Positions 38,375-47,731 of a stretch of 64,000 bases of DNA are shown here, piece after piece. Origin of the DNA: Hyphomicrobiales bacterium (GTDB taxonomy: Bacteria; Pseudomonadota; Alphaproteobacteria; Rhizobiales; Rhizobiaceae); contig UCJA01000015.1 of the NCBI GenBank assembly GCA_900472675.1, forward strand, positions 62,001-126,000. Direction: 5' to 3'. Every line of letters begins with the position of its first letter. Positions within the stretch are counted from its first letter, which is position 1. A program made the translations under genes and the position numbers. The notes under the pieces were generated by a model that saw nothing but the letters and a program-made list of their open reading frames with translations, was not told the origin of the DNA and did not search any database.

Positions 38375-39961
38375 ATGGGTTTATCCGCCAGCCTCTTTCT
38401 GCGACAGACCCAATCGCTCGTCATGACGCCGCAGCTGATGCAGTCGATTCAGCTGCTACAGATGACGCATCTCGAGCTCAACCACTTCATTGCGCAGGAA
38501 GTCGAAAAGAACCCGCTGCTCGAAATTGCGTCACCCGAGGGTGAAACTGGCGCAGATTTAACCTTTGGCGACACGTTCAACGGCGAGCGCAGCCCCCATA
38601 ACGCACCCGGCGACACGGCTGGAGGCGAGAGCGAAGGCGGAGAGGGTGAAGGCGGCGACGGCGACTGGTTCGACGCGGGCACGGCGACCGGCCAGGAGCG
38701 GCTCGGAGAAGACCTGGATGCGGGCTTCGAAAACGTCTTCCCCGACGATGGCCCGCTGCGGCGCGCGGACGCCCCGGAGCTCCTGTCGCAGTGGAAATCC
38801 ATGCCGGGCGGAGATTCCGGCGAGGATTATAATCTCGATGATTTCGTCGCCGGTCATGTCAGCCTGCGGGAGCATCTGAGCCAGCAGGTTCCCTTCCTGC
38901 TCACCCGTCCGTCCGACAAGCTGGCCGCCCAGCATCTCGTCGACCAACTCGACGAGGCGGGCTATCTGCACGGAGACCTCGCCGAGATCGCGGCACGGCT
39001 AGGACGGCCGCTTCAGGAGCTGGAGACGCTGCTCCAGTCGCTGCAGACGCTCGATCCACCCGGCGTCTTTGCCCGCACCCTCAGCGAGTGCCTGGCCATC
39101 CAGCTGCGCCAGAGGAACCGGCTCGATCCGGCCATGGCAATGCTTCTGCGCCACCTCGATCTCCTGGCGAAACGGGATTTCGTCAGCCTGCGGAAGATCT
39201 GCGGCGTCGACGACGAGGACCTGCTCGACATGCTGTCGGAGATCCGCAAGCTGAACCCGAAGCCGGGCACCGCCTTCGACGTGGTGGTCTCGGAAGCGGT
39301 GGCGCCCGATATCGTGGTGCGTCCCTCCCCCGACGGTGGCTGGCAGGTGGAACTCAACCCCGACACCCTGCCCCGCGTGCTGGTCAACCAAGCCTATTTC
39401 CAGACTGTTTCCAAGACCTGTCCCAAAGGCGGCGCCGATCACGACTTCCTCTCCGAATGCATGCAAAATGCGAGCTGGCTGACGCGCAGCCTGGATCAGC
39501 GGGCAAAGACGATCATGAAGGTGGCGACTGAGATCGTGCGCCAGCAGGATGCCTTCCTGATGCACGGCGTCGACCATCTGCGCCCGCTGAACCTCAAGAC
39601 GGTGGCCGAGGCGATCAAGATGCACGAGTCGACCGTCAGCCGCGTCACCTCCAACAAATACATGCTGACGCCACGCGGGCTGTTCGAGCTCAAATATTTC
39701 TTCACCGTTTCGATCGGATCGGCCGACGAGGGTGGCGACAGCCACTCCGCCGAAGCGGTCCGGCACAGGATCCGTCTGCTGATCGCTCAGGAAGCGCCCG
39801 ATGCGGTGCTGTCGGACGACGACATCGTGACCACCCTGAAGCGCGGCGGCGTGGAGCTGGCGCGCCGCACCGTGGCCAAATATCGCGAGGCGATGAATAT
39901 CCCCTCCTCCGTCCAGAGACGCCGGGAAAAGCGCGCCATGGCACGGCTGGCTGCCGTCTGA
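38375..39961 (+). CDS. rpoN: RNA polymerase sigma-54 factor
   Basis: Sigma-N for nitrogen, C4-dicarboxylate and related genes. The 528-residue protein has the glutamine-rich activator region I (SLFLRQTQSLVMTPQLMQSIQLLQM), an acidic, Gly-rich region II (about 55-140), the core-binding domain and the C-terminal RpoN box ARRTVAKYRE at 496-505. The start MGLSASLFLRQTQ matches the family. It lies in the classical lptB-rpoN-hpf-ptsN order. Confidence 0.98.
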   Translation: MGLSASLFLRQTQSLVMTPQLMQSIQLLQMTHLELNHFIAQEVEKNPLLEIASPEGETGADLTFGDTFNGERSPHNAPGDTAGGESEGGEGEGGDGDWFDAGTATGQERLGEDLDAGFENVFPDDGPLRRADAPELLSQWKSMPGGDSGEDYNLDDFVAGHVSLREHLSQQVPFLLTRPSDKLAAQHLVDQLDEAGYLHGDLAEIAARLGRPLQELETLLQSLQTLDPPGVFARTLSECLAIQLRQRNRLDPAMAMLLRHLDLLAKRDFVSLRKICGVDDEDLLDMLSEIRKLNPKPGTAFDVVVSEAVAPDIVVRPSPDGGWQVELNPDTLPRVLVNQAYFQTVSKTCPKGGADHDFLSECMQNASWLTRSLDQRAKTIMKVATEIVRQQDAFLMHGVDHLRPLNLKTVAEAIKMHESTVSRVTSNKYMLTPRGLFELKYFFTVSIGSADEGGDSHSAEAVRHRIRLLIAQEAPDAVLSDDDIVTTLKRGGVELARRTVAKYREAMNIPSSVQRRREKRAMARLAAV

Positions 39962-40038
39962 CGCGTGTCCGAGGGCCTGCTGGAGGTAGGCCAAACCGCA
40001 GCGGTCACGGGCCTCAAGGCCGCGAAAACCTACTCCCG

Positions 40039-40067
40039 GTTGACATTCGATCAAAGCAGAGCTAGAA
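40039..40067 (+). promoter_or_regulatory. Candidate hpf promoter
   Basis: GTTGAC (40039-40044), 17 bp, CTAGAA (40062-40067): five of six and four of six matches to the rhizobial CTTGAC-N17-CTATAT pattern. It would give a leader of about 140 bases before the hpf ATG, allowing hpf-ptsN expression apart from rpoN. Confidence 0.5.
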
Positions 40068-40109
40068 GCCCGCCCGAATTGGACGGGACGCGCCCGCTCG
40101 TCGTTTATT

Positions 40110-40144
40110 AGGGCATGATGTTGTTTAATCATCAAGTCTGCCCT
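40110..40144 (+). other. Stem-loop in the hpf leader
   Basis: AGGGCA-TGATG at 40110-40120 pairs with CATCA (40130-40134) and TGCCCT (40139-40144), leaving a four-base bulge and a 9-base loop. No T-run follows, so it is not a classical terminator. It may stabilise or regulate the hpf mRNA. Confidence 0.4.
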
Positions 40145-40216
40145 GAACGGCTTGGATGCGGGAGCGGCTTGGCGTAGACTGGAACACGCAAGTCACGACA
40201 AGAAGGAGAGAACTCC

Positions 40217-40792
40217 ATGAGTGTGCGTGTGTCCGGTAAACACATGGAAATCGGCGAGTCGTTCCGCGAGCGGATCGAAGGCCATATCGGCGATGCTATC
40301 GCCAAGTACTTCGACGGAGGATATTCCAGCCAGGTTACGGTGGAGAAGTCGGGTTCGCGTTTCTCTGCAGATTGCAAAGTCCACCTCGATACCGGGGTTG
40401 TCCTGCATGCTGCCGGTGAAGCCAATGACCCGCAAGGATCATTCGATGCCGCTGCCCAGCGGATCGAAAAGCGCCTGCGCCGCTATAAGCGGCGTCTCAA
40501 GGATCACCACGCTGGTGCTCATGCAAACGGGAATGCCGAAGTCGCTTACACTGTGATGGATAGCGTACCGGACGAAGGGGACGAAGTGCCTGAGGATTTC
40601 GCGCCCACGATCGTGGCCGAAAGCAGCAAGCAGTTAATGACCATGTCTGTCGCAACCGCCGTCATGGCGCTCGACATGACCGACGAACCTGTTCTCCTGT
40701 TCCGTAGCCCCGGCAAGGAACATCTGAACATCGTATACCGCCGCAACGACGGCAATATTGGTTGGATTGACGCCAGCAATATCAAGAACTGA
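40217..40792 (+). CDS. hpf: Ribosome hibernation promoting factor, long form
   Basis: Binds the 30S decoding centre and, in the long form, makes inactive 100S ribosome dimers in starvation. The 191-residue protein has the N-terminal S30AE domain (MSVRVSGKHMEIGESFRERIEGHI) and the C-terminal dimerization tail with LLFRSPGKEHLNIVYRRNDGNIGWID. Clear AAGGAG site upstream. It lies between rpoN and ptsN as in most proteobacteria. Confidence 0.95.
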   Translation: MSVRVSGKHMEIGESFRERIEGHIGDAIAKYFDGGYSSQVTVEKSGSRFSADCKVHLDTGVVLHAAGEANDPQGSFDAAAQRIEKRLRRYKRRLKDHHAGAHANGNAEVAYTVMDSVPDEGDEVPEDFAPTIVAESSKQLMTMSVATAVMALDMTDEPVLLFRSPGKEHLNIVYRRNDGNIGWIDASNIKN

Positions 40793-40856
40793 GGACTATG
40801 GGAAAGCGTCGGTCTCCGGCGCTTTCCCCGCCCTTGCGGCACAAAGGAAGAAGAGA

Positions 40857-41321
40857 ATGGCTTTGGCAGATTTGCTGCAGCAAGACGCGATTATTCCTGC
40901 CCTGAAAGTGAATTCCAAGAAACAGCTTCTGCAGGACCTGGCCGCCAAAGCTGCCAAGCTGACGGGCGTGCCCGAACGCGAGATCTTCGACGTGATCCTT
41001 CAGCGGGAGCGTCTGGGATCCACCGGCGTTGGGCACGGCATCGCCATCCCGCATGGGAAGCTCACCAGCGTATCGAGCATTCGCGGCGTATTTGCCCGCC
41101 TCGATACACCCGTGGATTTCGAAGCGCTGGACGATGAGCCGGTTGACCTGGTGTTCCTGCTGCTTGCCCCGGAAGGCGCTGGTGCGGACCATCTGAAGGC
41201 GCTGTCGCGGGTCGCCCGCGTGCTGCGGGATCAGGACCTGGTGGCAAAGCTGCGAAAGACCGATTCCGCTTCCGCCATCTATGCCTTTCTCAACGAAGAA
41301 CAGGCAACCCACGCCGCATAA
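40857..41321 (+). CDS. ptsN: Nitrogen-related PTS enzyme IIA (EIIA-Ntr)
   Basis: Phosphoryl acceptor of the regulatory PTS-Ntr system, affecting potassium transport and carbon/nitrogen balance. The 154-residue protein has the phosphorylated His66 in GIAIPHGKL. The ATG at 40857 with GGAAGAAG upstream is preferred over the frame start at 40758, which overlaps hpf. It ends the lpt-rpoN-hpf-ptsN block. Confidence 0.95.
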   Translation: MALADLLQQDAIIPALKVNSKKQLLQDLAAKAAKLTGVPEREIFDVILQRERLGSTGVGHGIAIPHGKLTSVSSIRGVFARLDTPVDFEALDDEPVDLVFLLLAPEGAGADHLKALSRVARVLRDQDLVAKLRKTDSASAIYAFLNEEQATHAA

Positions 41322-41385
41322 GCGAGCGAGGCACCAGGGACGTTTGCTCACGTCCACCGAAGGATTTCTCCCCACCCCTGAATCA

Positions 41386-41410
41386 CGAAAGCCGGCACCG
41401 CCGGCTTTCG
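41386..41410. terminator. Hairpin between convergent ptsN and grpE
   Basis: A perfect 11-bp stem (41386-41396 with 41400-41410) and a 3-base loop lie between the ends of two convergent genes. T-runs are poor on both sides, so it may act as a bidirectional terminator or mRNA 3'-end stabiliser. Confidence 0.65.
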
Positions 41411-41441
41411 CTTGATCTTGTCGTAGGTTTAGAAGTCGAAA

Positions 41442-42089
41442 TCAGCCGTTCTTCTGCTCGGCGGCGTCTGCCGTCGATGCCGGATCCTTGGAACCGCCCT
41501 TGGCGACACCGACCATGGCCGGGCGCAGGACGCGCTCGCCGATCGTGTAGCCGGCCTGCACCACCTGAACCACGGTGTTGTTCGGCACCGCCGGGTTGGG
41601 GATCTCGAACATGGCCTGGTGGAAGTTCGGGTCGAACTTCTGGCCGTCCGCGTCGATCTTCTTTACCCCATGACGCTCCAGAGCGGACAGCATGGACCGC
41701 TCGGTCAGCTCAACGCCTTCCAGAAGCGTGGTAAGTGCTGCATCGGCCGTGGCGCGCATTTCCGTCGGCACGGCATCGAGAGCACGGCGCAGATTGTCCG
41801 ACACGGCCAGCATGTCGCGGGCAAAGCCTGCGACGGAATAGGACTTTGCGTCCTTGATCTCGCGGTCGGTCCGGCGGCGCAGATTGTCCATCTCGGCAGC
41901 CAGGCGCAGGAAGCGATCGCGCAATTCCAGGTTTTCAGCCTTCAGCGCTTCCGACGGATCAGGCTCGCCGGCCTCACCTTCGTAAGCATTGCCGTTGTTT
42001 GCGGCGTCCTCAAGTGCAGATGCCACGGCTTCCGCCGTGTTTTCGGTTGCCGCTGCGTCAGGTCCGGTCTTGTTGGTTTCGTCGGTCAT
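41442..42089 (-). CDS. grpE: GrpE nucleotide exchange factor
   Basis: Cochaperone that releases ADP from DnaK. The 215-residue protein has an acidic Ala/Glu-rich N-terminus (1-55), a long coiled coil ([25 protein letters not shown]) and the C-terminal beta domain ending in [12 protein letters not shown]. The ATG at 42089 (MTDETNKTG) is preferred over the longer frame. It is downstream of hrcA but has its own promoter candidate. Confidence 0.95.
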   Translation of the reverse strand: MTDETNKTGPDAAATENTAEAVASALEDAANNGNAYEGEAGEPDPSEALKAENLELRDRFLRLAAEMDNLRRRTDREIKDAKSYSVAGFARDMLAVSDNLRRALDAVPTEMRATADAALTTLLEGVELTERSMLSALERHGVKKIDADGQKFDPNFHQAMFEIPNPAVPNNTVVQVVQAGYTIGERVLRPAMVGVAKGGSKDPASTADAAEQKNG

Positions 42090-42136
42090 GACGGTCTCCG
42101 ATTGTTTGGCTTGTACTGGTGATGGTTTTGGCCCCG

Positions 42137-42165
42137 ATATCGAGGTTCCAAAGCGAAAAATCAAG
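42137..42165 (-). promoter_or_regulatory. Candidate grpE promoter
   Basis: On the minus strand CTTGAT (42165-42160), 17 bp, CGATAT (42142-42137): five of six matches at each hexamer to CTTGAC-N17-CTATAT. It lies in the hrcA-grpE gap, 48 bases before the grpE ATG. A CTTGA-containing -35 would also suit the heat-shock sigma-32, so the sigma factor is not settled. Confidence 0.6.
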
Positions 42166-42200
42166 GCTTGAGGGTGAAGTAGGAGGCACGCGCCGGCTTG

Positions 42201-43280
42201 CTAGCGCGAGAGCCTCGCCAGAAGCTGCGCCGTATAATCCACCATGGGGACGATGCGGGAATAGTTGAGCCGCGTCGGACCAATGACGCCAACCGCGCCG
42301 ATGATGCGATCCTCACCGTCACGATAGGGCGCCACGATCAGCGACGATCCGGACAGGGAAAACAGCTTGTTCTCGGAGCCGATGAAGATGCGCACGCCTG
42401 GGCCCTTTTCGGCAAGATCGAGGATTTCGATCAGGCTGTCCTTCTTCTCCAGGTCGTCGAACAGCAGCCGCAGCCGGTCGAGATCCGCCGTCTCGTCGAG
42501 CCCCTGCAGGAGATTGGCGCGGCCGCGGACGATCAACTGGCTCGGCTTGCCCTCTTCCGAGTCCCCCGACCAGACGGCAAGGCCCCGTTCCACCAGATCC
42601 TTCGACAGCGCATAGAGTTCGCTCTGTACCCTGTCCTTCAGCCGCGTCAGTTCCCCCCGCAATTCCGGCAGGGTCTGGCCCGTCAGATGGGCGTTGAGGA
42701 AATTGGCCGCCTCCGTCAGCTGCGACGAGGTGACGCCTGCGGGCAGTTCGATTACCCGGTTCTCGACCTGGTTATGCTCGCCCACCAGCACGGCCAGCGC
42801 CTTGGTCGGCTCCAGGCGGATGAATTCCACGTGCTTGAGGATGGGATCGCTCTTGGCAGCGATGACGATACCGGCACCGCGCGAGACGCCCGAGAGCATG
42901 AGGCTGGCGTCCGCCATCAGGCCTTCCAGCGAGTGATCGCGATTGGCGGGGCGAACCTGGCGGTCGATGCTGGCGCGCTCCTCCTCCGACAGGCTTCCCA
43001 CCTGCATGAAAGCATCCACGAAGAAGCGCAGGCCTGCCTCCGTCGGCAGTCGTCCAGCGCTGATGTGGGGAGAATAGATGAGCCCGAGCTCTTCCAGATC
43101 GCTCATGACATTGCGCACGGAGGCCGGCGACAGGGACATGGGCAGAAGGCGCGACAGGTTCCGCGAGCCGAGGGGCTCTCCCGTTTCCAGATAGCCTTCG
43201 ACGATGCGGCGGAATATCTCGCGCGACCGGTCGTCCAGTGTCGCGTTGCTGTCTCTGCCCATCGGGACGGAAAAACTCAT
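42201..43280 (-). CDS. hrcA: Heat-inducible transcription repressor HrcA
   Basis: Winged-helix repressor that binds CIRCE elements, typically upstream of groESL. The 359-residue protein has the N-terminal winged helix (RSREIFRRIVEGYLETGEPLGSRN, then SPASVRNVMSDLEELGLIYSPHISAGR), a GAF-like core and dimerization insert. The hrcA-grpE order is standard. I see no CIRCE inverted repeat upstream of hrcA or grpE, so its targets are probably elsewhere. Confidence 0.95.
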   Translation of the reverse strand: MSFSVPMGRDSNATLDDRSREIFRRIVEGYLETGEPLGSRNLSRLLPMSLSPASVRNVMSDLEELGLIYSPHISAGRLPTEAGLRFFVDAFMQVGSLSEEERASIDRQVRPANRDHSLEGLMADASLMLSGVSRGAGIVIAAKSDPILKHVEFIRLEPTKALAVLVGEHNQVENRVIELPAGVTSSQLTEAANFLNAHLTGQTLPELRGELTRLKDRVQSELYALSKDLVERGLAVWSGDSEEGKPSQLIVRGRANLLQGLDETADLDRLRLLFDDLEKKDSLIEILDLAEKGPGVRIFIGSENKLFSLSGSSLIVAPYRDGEDRIIGAVGVIGPTRLNYSRIVPMVDYTAQLLARLSR

Positions 43281-43313
43281 GTATTCTTCACCGCATCATC
43301 GCTTACCCGCAAA

Positions 43314-43342
43314 ATATAGTCATTCCTGGGGGATACCCAAAG
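43314..43342 (-). promoter_or_regulatory. Candidate hrcA promoter
   Basis: On the minus strand CTTTGG (43342-43337), 17 bp, CTATAT (43319-43314). The -10 is a perfect match to the rhizobial consensus and the -35 a partial one. It lies 34 bases before the hrcA ATG, in the divergent gap with rph. Confidence 0.5.
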
Positions 43343-43449
43343 GGAAAAATTGCCGGGCGGATTTAAAGCGCTGCCGAAACGAACTGGCTTTTTCTTTGCA
43401 AAAGCCGGTGCGGCGCCTTAGAAGGCGAAACCAACCAAGGGAGTGACGA

Positions 43450-44166
43450 ATGCGGCCTTCAGGCAGACAGCTCAACCAGATGCGCAAGGTCTCGTTCGAG
43501 CGCAACTTTTCCAAGCACGCGGAGGGGTCCTGCCTCGTCAAGTTCGGCGATACGCATGTGCTCTGCACGGCGAGCCTTGAAGAAAAGACGCCGCCATGGC
43601 TGCGCAACTCCGGCAAGGGCTGGGTTACCGCCGAATACGGCATGCTGCCGCGCGCCACCGGCGATCGCATGAAGCGCGAGGCTGCCGCCGGCAAGCAAGG
43701 CGGACGCACACAGGAAATCCAGCGCCTGATCGGCCGCTCGCTGCGCGCCGTCATTGATCTGGAAGCGCTTGGCGAAAAGCAGATCACCATCGACTGCGAC
43801 GTCATCCAGGCGGATGGCGGCACCCGCACCGCCGCCATTACCGGCGGCTGGATTGCGCTTCACGACTGCCTGCGCTGGATGGAAGCCCGCTCGATGACCA
43901 AGGTCGAGAAGGTGCTGAAGGACCATGTGGCGGCTATCTCCTGCGGCATCTTCGCCAAGCAGCCGGTGATCGACCTCGATTACCTCGAGGATTCAGCTGC
44001 CGAGACGGACGCCAATTTCGTGATGACCGGCAAGGGTGGCATCGTCGAGATCCAGGGCACGGCAGAAGGCGCACCGTTCAGCCAGGAGGAACTGCTGCAG
44101 CTTCTGGCACTTGCCCAGGCCGGCACGCAGGAACTCGTAGAGCTGCAGAAGCAGGCGATCGCCTGA
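43450..44166 (+). CDS. rph: Ribonuclease PH
   Basis: Phosphorolytic 3'-5' exoribonuclease that trims tRNA 3' ends. The 238-residue protein begins [20 protein letters not shown] and has [18 protein letters not shown] and the C-terminal [18 protein letters not shown] typical of the family. GGGAGTG precedes the ATG. It heads the rph-VOC-rdgB-hemW transcript, all closely spaced. Confidence 0.97.
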   Translation: MRPSGRQLNQMRKVSFERNFSKHAEGSCLVKFGDTHVLCTASLEEKTPPWLRNSGKGWVTAEYGMLPRATGDRMKREAAAGKQGGRTQEIQRLIGRSLRAVIDLEALGEKQITIDCDVIQADGGTRTAAITGGWIALHDCLRWMEARSMTKVEKVLKDHVAAISCGIFAKQPVIDLDYLEDSAAETDANFVMTGKGGIVEIQGTAEGAPFSQEELLQLLALAQAGTQELVELQKQAIA

Positions 44167-44182
44167 CCTGAAGGAAAAGCCC

Positions 44183-44590
44183 GTGATCGAAGGCATCCTG
44201 GAGACGGCTCTTTACGCCGAGGATCTTGACGCCGCAGAGGCTTTCTACGGCGGCATCCTCGGCCTTCAGACAATCCTTCGGGCCGGCAACCGGCATGTCT
44301 TCTTTCGCTGCGGCCCGGGCGTGCTTTTGGTGTTCAACCCGACGGAAACGATCAAGCCTGCGCCGGACGATGCCTTGCCGGTTCCGCCGCACGGCGCGAT
44401 CGGCCCGGGGCATGCCTGCTTTCGGGTGCCGGGCGGGAAGATTGACTTCCTCAAAGAAAAGCTGAACAAGGCTGGCATCATCATCGAAAGCGATTTCTGC
44501 TGGCCGAACGGCGCGCGCTCTCTTTACGTCCGCGACCCGGCCGGCAACAGCATCGAGTGCGCCGAACCAAAGCTCTGGGGTTTGGAATAG
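44183..44590 (+). CDS. VOC-family protein (glyoxalase/bleomycin-resistance fold)
   Basis: A 135-residue VOC protein ([63 protein letters not shown]), with likely metal ligands near the strand ends (His/Glu). It starts at a GTG (44183) with AAGGAAAA upstream, 16 bases after rph, and rdgB follows 7 bases later. The substrate is unknown; the operon is about RNA and nucleotide cleaning and tetrapyrrole chemistry, which gives no clear hint. Confidence 0.82.
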   Translation: MIEGILETALYAEDLDAAEAFYGGILGLQTILRAGNRHVFFRCGPGVLLVFNPTETIKPAPDDALPVPPHGAIGPGHACFRVPGGKIDFLKEKLNKAGIIIESDFCWPNGARSLYVRDPAGNSIECAEPKLWGLE

Positions 44591-44597
44591 GAAGATC

Positions 44598-45242
44598 ATG
44601 CGCAAGCTAGACACCAAGACCATCGTCGTCGCCAGCCACAATGCCGGCAAGATCCGCGAGATCGCCGAGCTGATCGGTCCGCTCGGCTTCACCGCCAAAT
44701 CGGCGGCTGAGCTGAAGTTCGAAGAGCCGGACGAGACGGGCACGACGTTCGAAGAGAATGCGGCCATCAAGGCACTGGCTTCGGCCAGGGCTTCCGGCCT
44801 GCCGGCGCTTTCGGACGATTCAGGTCTTGTCGTCGATGCGCTCGACGGCGACCCGGGGGTCTACACCGCCAATTGGGCGGAGCGGGAAGACGGCAGCCGC
44901 GATTTCCAGATGGCCATGGCGAAGGTCGAAAAGGCGCTTGCAGAGCGCGGTGCCACGGCGCCTGCGCAGCGCACGAGCCGGTTCGTCAGCGTGCTGTGCC
45001 TTGCCTGGCCGGATGGCCACACGGAATTCTTCCGGGGCGAGGTCGAAGGCACGGTTGCCTCACCGCCGCGCGGCACAGAGGGTTTCGGCTATGATCCGAT
45101 CTTCCAGCCTGAGGGACATGAGCGGACTTTCGGCGAGATGAGCTCGGAAGAGAAGCACGGCTGGACGATCGGCCAGCCACAGGCCCTGTCGCACCGCGCG
45201 CGGGCCTTCAAGCTTTTCGTCGAAACCTGCCTGGAGGCTTGA
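44598..45242 (+). CDS. rdgB: XTP/dITP pyrophosphatase (RdgB/HAM1)
   Basis: House-cleaning enzyme hydrolysing dITP, XTP and ITP to monophosphates. The 214-residue protein has [14 protein letters not shown] at the N-terminus, [24 protein letters not shown] and [15 protein letters not shown], all HAM1 signatures. It sits directly after the VOC gene, and its stop overlaps the start region of hemW. The rph-rdgB-hemW order is common in alphaproteobacteria. Confidence 0.96.
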   Translation: MRKLDTKTIVVASHNAGKIREIAELIGPLGFTAKSAAELKFEEPDETGTTFEENAAIKALASARASGLPALSDDSGLVVDALDGDPGVYTANWAEREDGSRDFQMAMAKVEKALAERGATAPAQRTSRFVSVLCLAWPDGHTEFFRGEVEGTVASPPRGTEGFGYDPIFQPEGHERTFGEMSSEEKHGWTIGQPQALSHRARAFKLFVETCLEA

Positions 45243-46441
45243 ACAGCTTGTTCCTAGCCACGCCCGCACCGTCGGATGCCTTGCTGCCCGACACCGGCGA
45301 ACCGGGTTTCGGGGTTTATGTGCACTGGCCGTTTTGCGCGGCCAAATGCCCCTACTGCGACTTCAACAGCCATGTCCGCCACCAGCCGGTGGACCAGGCA
45401 CGCTTCACCGCCGCCTTCCTGAAGGAGATGGAGGTGATGCGCATGCTGAGCGGGCCAAAGACTGTCACCAGCATCTTTCTCGGCGGCGGCACGCCCTCGC
45501 TGATGGATCCTTCGACCGTTGCAGCGATCCTAGACGGAATTGCGCGGCATTGGCACGTGCCCCAGGGCATCGAGATCACCATGGAGGCCAATCCCTCCAG
45601 CGTCGAGGCGGACCGCTTCCGGGGCTACCGGGCAGCCGGCGTCAACCGCGTGTCACTCGGTGTCCAGGCGCTGAACGACACCGACCTGCGCTTCCTCGGG
45701 CGGTTGCACGACGTGGCGGACGCGCTGAAGGCAATCAAGCTGGCGCGGGAGATCTTTCCGCGCATGAGCTTCGATCTCATCTACGCGCGGCCGAACCAGA
45801 CGGTGGACGCCTGGGAGGCCGAGCTTGGCCAGGCGATCTCCTATGCCGTCGACCACCTGTCGCTCTACCAGCTGACCATCGAGGAGGGCACACCCTTCTA
45901 CGGCCTGCACAAGGCCGGGAAACTGCTGGTTCCGGACGATGACCAGTCCGCCGCTCTTTACGAGGCGACGCAGGAGATCACCGCGCGCCACGGCATGCCA
46001 GCTTATGAGGTTTCCAACCATGCACGGCCGGGAGCGGAAAGCCGCCACAACCTCACCTACTGGCGCTACGGCGATTACGCCGGGATCGGCCCCGGTGCCC
46101 ACGGGCGTCTGACGCGCGGCCGCGACAAGATTGCCACAGCCACCGAACGGCGCCCGGAGACCTGGCTCGAGCTCGTGGAAGCACAGGGCCACGGCATGGT
46201 GGATCAGGAGATCCTCGGACTGGACGAGCAGGCGGACGAACTGCTGCTGATGGGACTGCGGCTGCGTGAAGGGATCGACCTTGCCCGCTGGCACGACCTC
46301 TCGGGACGCGATCTCGACCCGATCCGCGAAGAGCGCCTGCTCGAGCACGGTTTCGTCGAGAGGATCGGCAATTCGCGCCTGCGCTGCACACCATCCGGCA
46401 TGCTGATGCTGGACTCGGTCGTCGCGGATCTGGCCTGCTGA
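45239..46441 (+). CDS. hemW: Radical-SAM heme chaperone HemW
   Basis: Formerly called anaerobic coproporphyrinogen oxidase-like; binds and delivers heme. The protein of up to 400 residues has the radical-SAM cluster motif [11 protein letters not shown] near residue 33, [12 protein letters not shown], and the HemN C-terminal region. The extra upstream cysteine of true HemN is absent, which fits HemW. The start is a TTG: 45239 lies too close to the GGAGG at 45233-45237, so TTG 45248 (spacing 10) may be the true one. Confidence 0.92.
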   Translation: MNSLFLATPAPSDALLPDTGEPGFGVYVHWPFCAAKCPYCDFNSHVRHQPVDQARFTAAFLKEMEVMRMLSGPKTVTSIFLGGGTPSLMDPSTVAAILDGIARHWHVPQGIEITMEANPSSVEADRFRGYRAAGVNRVSLGVQALNDTDLRFLGRLHDVADALKAIKLAREIFPRMSFDLIYARPNQTVDAWEAELGQAISYAVDHLSLYQLTIEEGTPFYGLHKAGKLLVPDDDQSAALYEATQEITARHGMPAYEVSNHARPGAESRHNLTYWRYGDYAGIGPGAHGRLTRGRDKIATATERRPETWLELVEAQGHGMVDQEILGLDEQADELLLMGLRLREGIDLARWHDLSGRDLDPIREERLLEHGFVERIGNSRLRCTPSGMLMLDSVVADLAC

Positions 46442-46487
46442 GGCAACCCTCAAGGGTTTCCCACACCACCAGGCTTCCCGCCCTCGC

Positions 46488-47084
46488 CTATCGCTTTACG
46501 GCCGTGACATACAGCCAGTCTGTGGGCTGCCTGTCATAGGCGCCGCCGACGCTTTCTTCCATCTCCACCGACGCCCAGGGCAGGCCCTGATACAGGTGCA
46601 AGAGCCATTCTCGGGAAGGGTAGTTGTAGTAACGGCCTAAACCGTCCAAGCCCTCCGCCTCGCCTGCCTTGAAACTGGCATAGAAGACCCCGCCCGTGCC
46701 CAAAGCCGCGTGAATCTTTCGGAGGATGTCGGAAAGCTCAGCGCGCGGTACATGCAGAAGGCAGGCATTGGCCCAGATGCCGTGATAGGCCTCGACCATA
46801 TTGATGTCTTCAAAGCGCAGGACGGCGACCTCCATGCCGAGGCGCCTGGTCGCCTCCGCGGCCATTTCGGGCGTGCCGTCGGTCGGCGTTACCCGCAGGC
46901 CGCGATCTAGCATCCATGCGCTATCCCGCCCGCTGCCACAGCCGAGTTCGAGAATGTCGGCATCAGGTGGCAAGAGCGCCAGAAAATGCTCGAGGCGTTC
47001 CGTGCCCGTATCCGAACGGTGCGCGGCATAAGCGGAGGCATTGTCAGCGTAGAATCGCGCGGTCCGATCCTCGCCCTCCTCCAT
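46488..47084 (-). CDS. Class I SAM-dependent methyltransferase
   Basis: A 198-residue methyltransferase with the glycine-rich SAM loop ILELGCGSGRDSAWMLDRG (about residues 44-62), acidic DGTPEMA and a TehB/UbiE-like later part (LHVPRAELSDILRKIHAALGTGG). The substrate is unknown. It is 8 bases downstream of the LysE-type exporter gene, so the two may share a transcript. It is convergent with hemW. Confidence 0.85.
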   Translation of the reverse strand: MEEGEDRTARFYADNASAYAAHRSDTGTERLEHFLALLPPDADILELGCGSGRDSAWMLDRGLRVTPTDGTPEMAAEATRRLGMEVAVLRFEDINMVEAYHGIWANACLLHVPRAELSDILRKIHAALGTGGVFYASFKAGEAEGLDGLGRYYNYPSREWLLHLYQGLPWASVEMEESVGGAYDRQPTDWLYVTAVKR

Positions 47085-47092
47085 CCGCCGCC

Positions 47093-47713
47093 CTACCGTG
47101 ACAGAAGAAGCTTGGTGCCGAAGCCGACGAAGACCATGCCGACGGCGATGTCGATCTTCTTCCTCGCCCGCAGATAGGCCGCGGCCACCTTCCGGTGGGT
47201 GATCAGGGCAACCAGGGCGGTATAGTAGAGGGTCGATAGCGCCACCATCACGGCGATCGCCGCCATCCCGTAGAGGAAGGGTGTGCCGGCCGGCATGGTT
47301 GCCGCAAACAGGCTGGCGACGAACAGCGCCGACTTGGGGTTGGCGAGATTGGTCGCGAGACCCATGCGATAGGCAGTCGCCAGCGGCACGTGGATGCGGC
47401 CCGTTTCCACGTCCGCAACAGGTTTCGCGCGGCGCAGGTCAAGGAAGATCCGCGCGCCGAGATAGAGCAGATAGAGGCCACCGATGATCTTCAGGGCGAG
47501 ATAGGCGAAGGGTGCGGCCTGGAAGAGGATGTTGATCCCCAGCCAGCCTGCAAGCCCCCAGCAGAGCGTGCCGGTGATTGTGCCGCTCGCCGCAACGATC
47601 GCCACCCGACGGGGTGCCGTCAGGCAATAGCGGATCACCAGCAGCGTGTTGGGGCCGGGCGTGATGCACGCCACGCCCCAGATTGTCGCGACCGAGAGAA
47701 GAAACGCCGTCAC
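47093..47713 (-). CDS. LysE/RhtB-family amino acid exporter
   Basis: A 206-residue inner-membrane protein with six hydrophobic segments and the LysE/RhtB signature near the N-terminus (GVACITPGPNTLLVIRYCL), plus GLATNLANPKSALFVASLF. Likely exports an amino acid or derivative; homoserine/threonine types are closest in pattern but the substrate is not decided. It lies 18 bases after dnaA. Confidence 0.88.
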   Translation of the reverse strand: MTAFLLSVATIWGVACITPGPNTLLVIRYCLTAPRRVAIVAASGTITGTLCWGLAGWLGINILFQAAPFAYLALKIIGGLYLLYLGARIFLDLRRAKPVADVETGRIHVPLATAYRMGLATNLANPKSALFVASLFAATMPAGTPFLYGMAAIAVMVALSTLYYTALVALITHRKVAAAYLRARKKIDIAVGMVFVGFGTKLLLSR

Positions 47714-47731
47714 GTCCGCTGCCCCTCAGGT

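Noticed and set aside
46442..46487. Hairpin AACCCT-CA-AGGGTT between convergent hemW and methyltransferase genes
   Set aside because: The arms leave too small a loop unless shortened, and no T-run follows on either strand.
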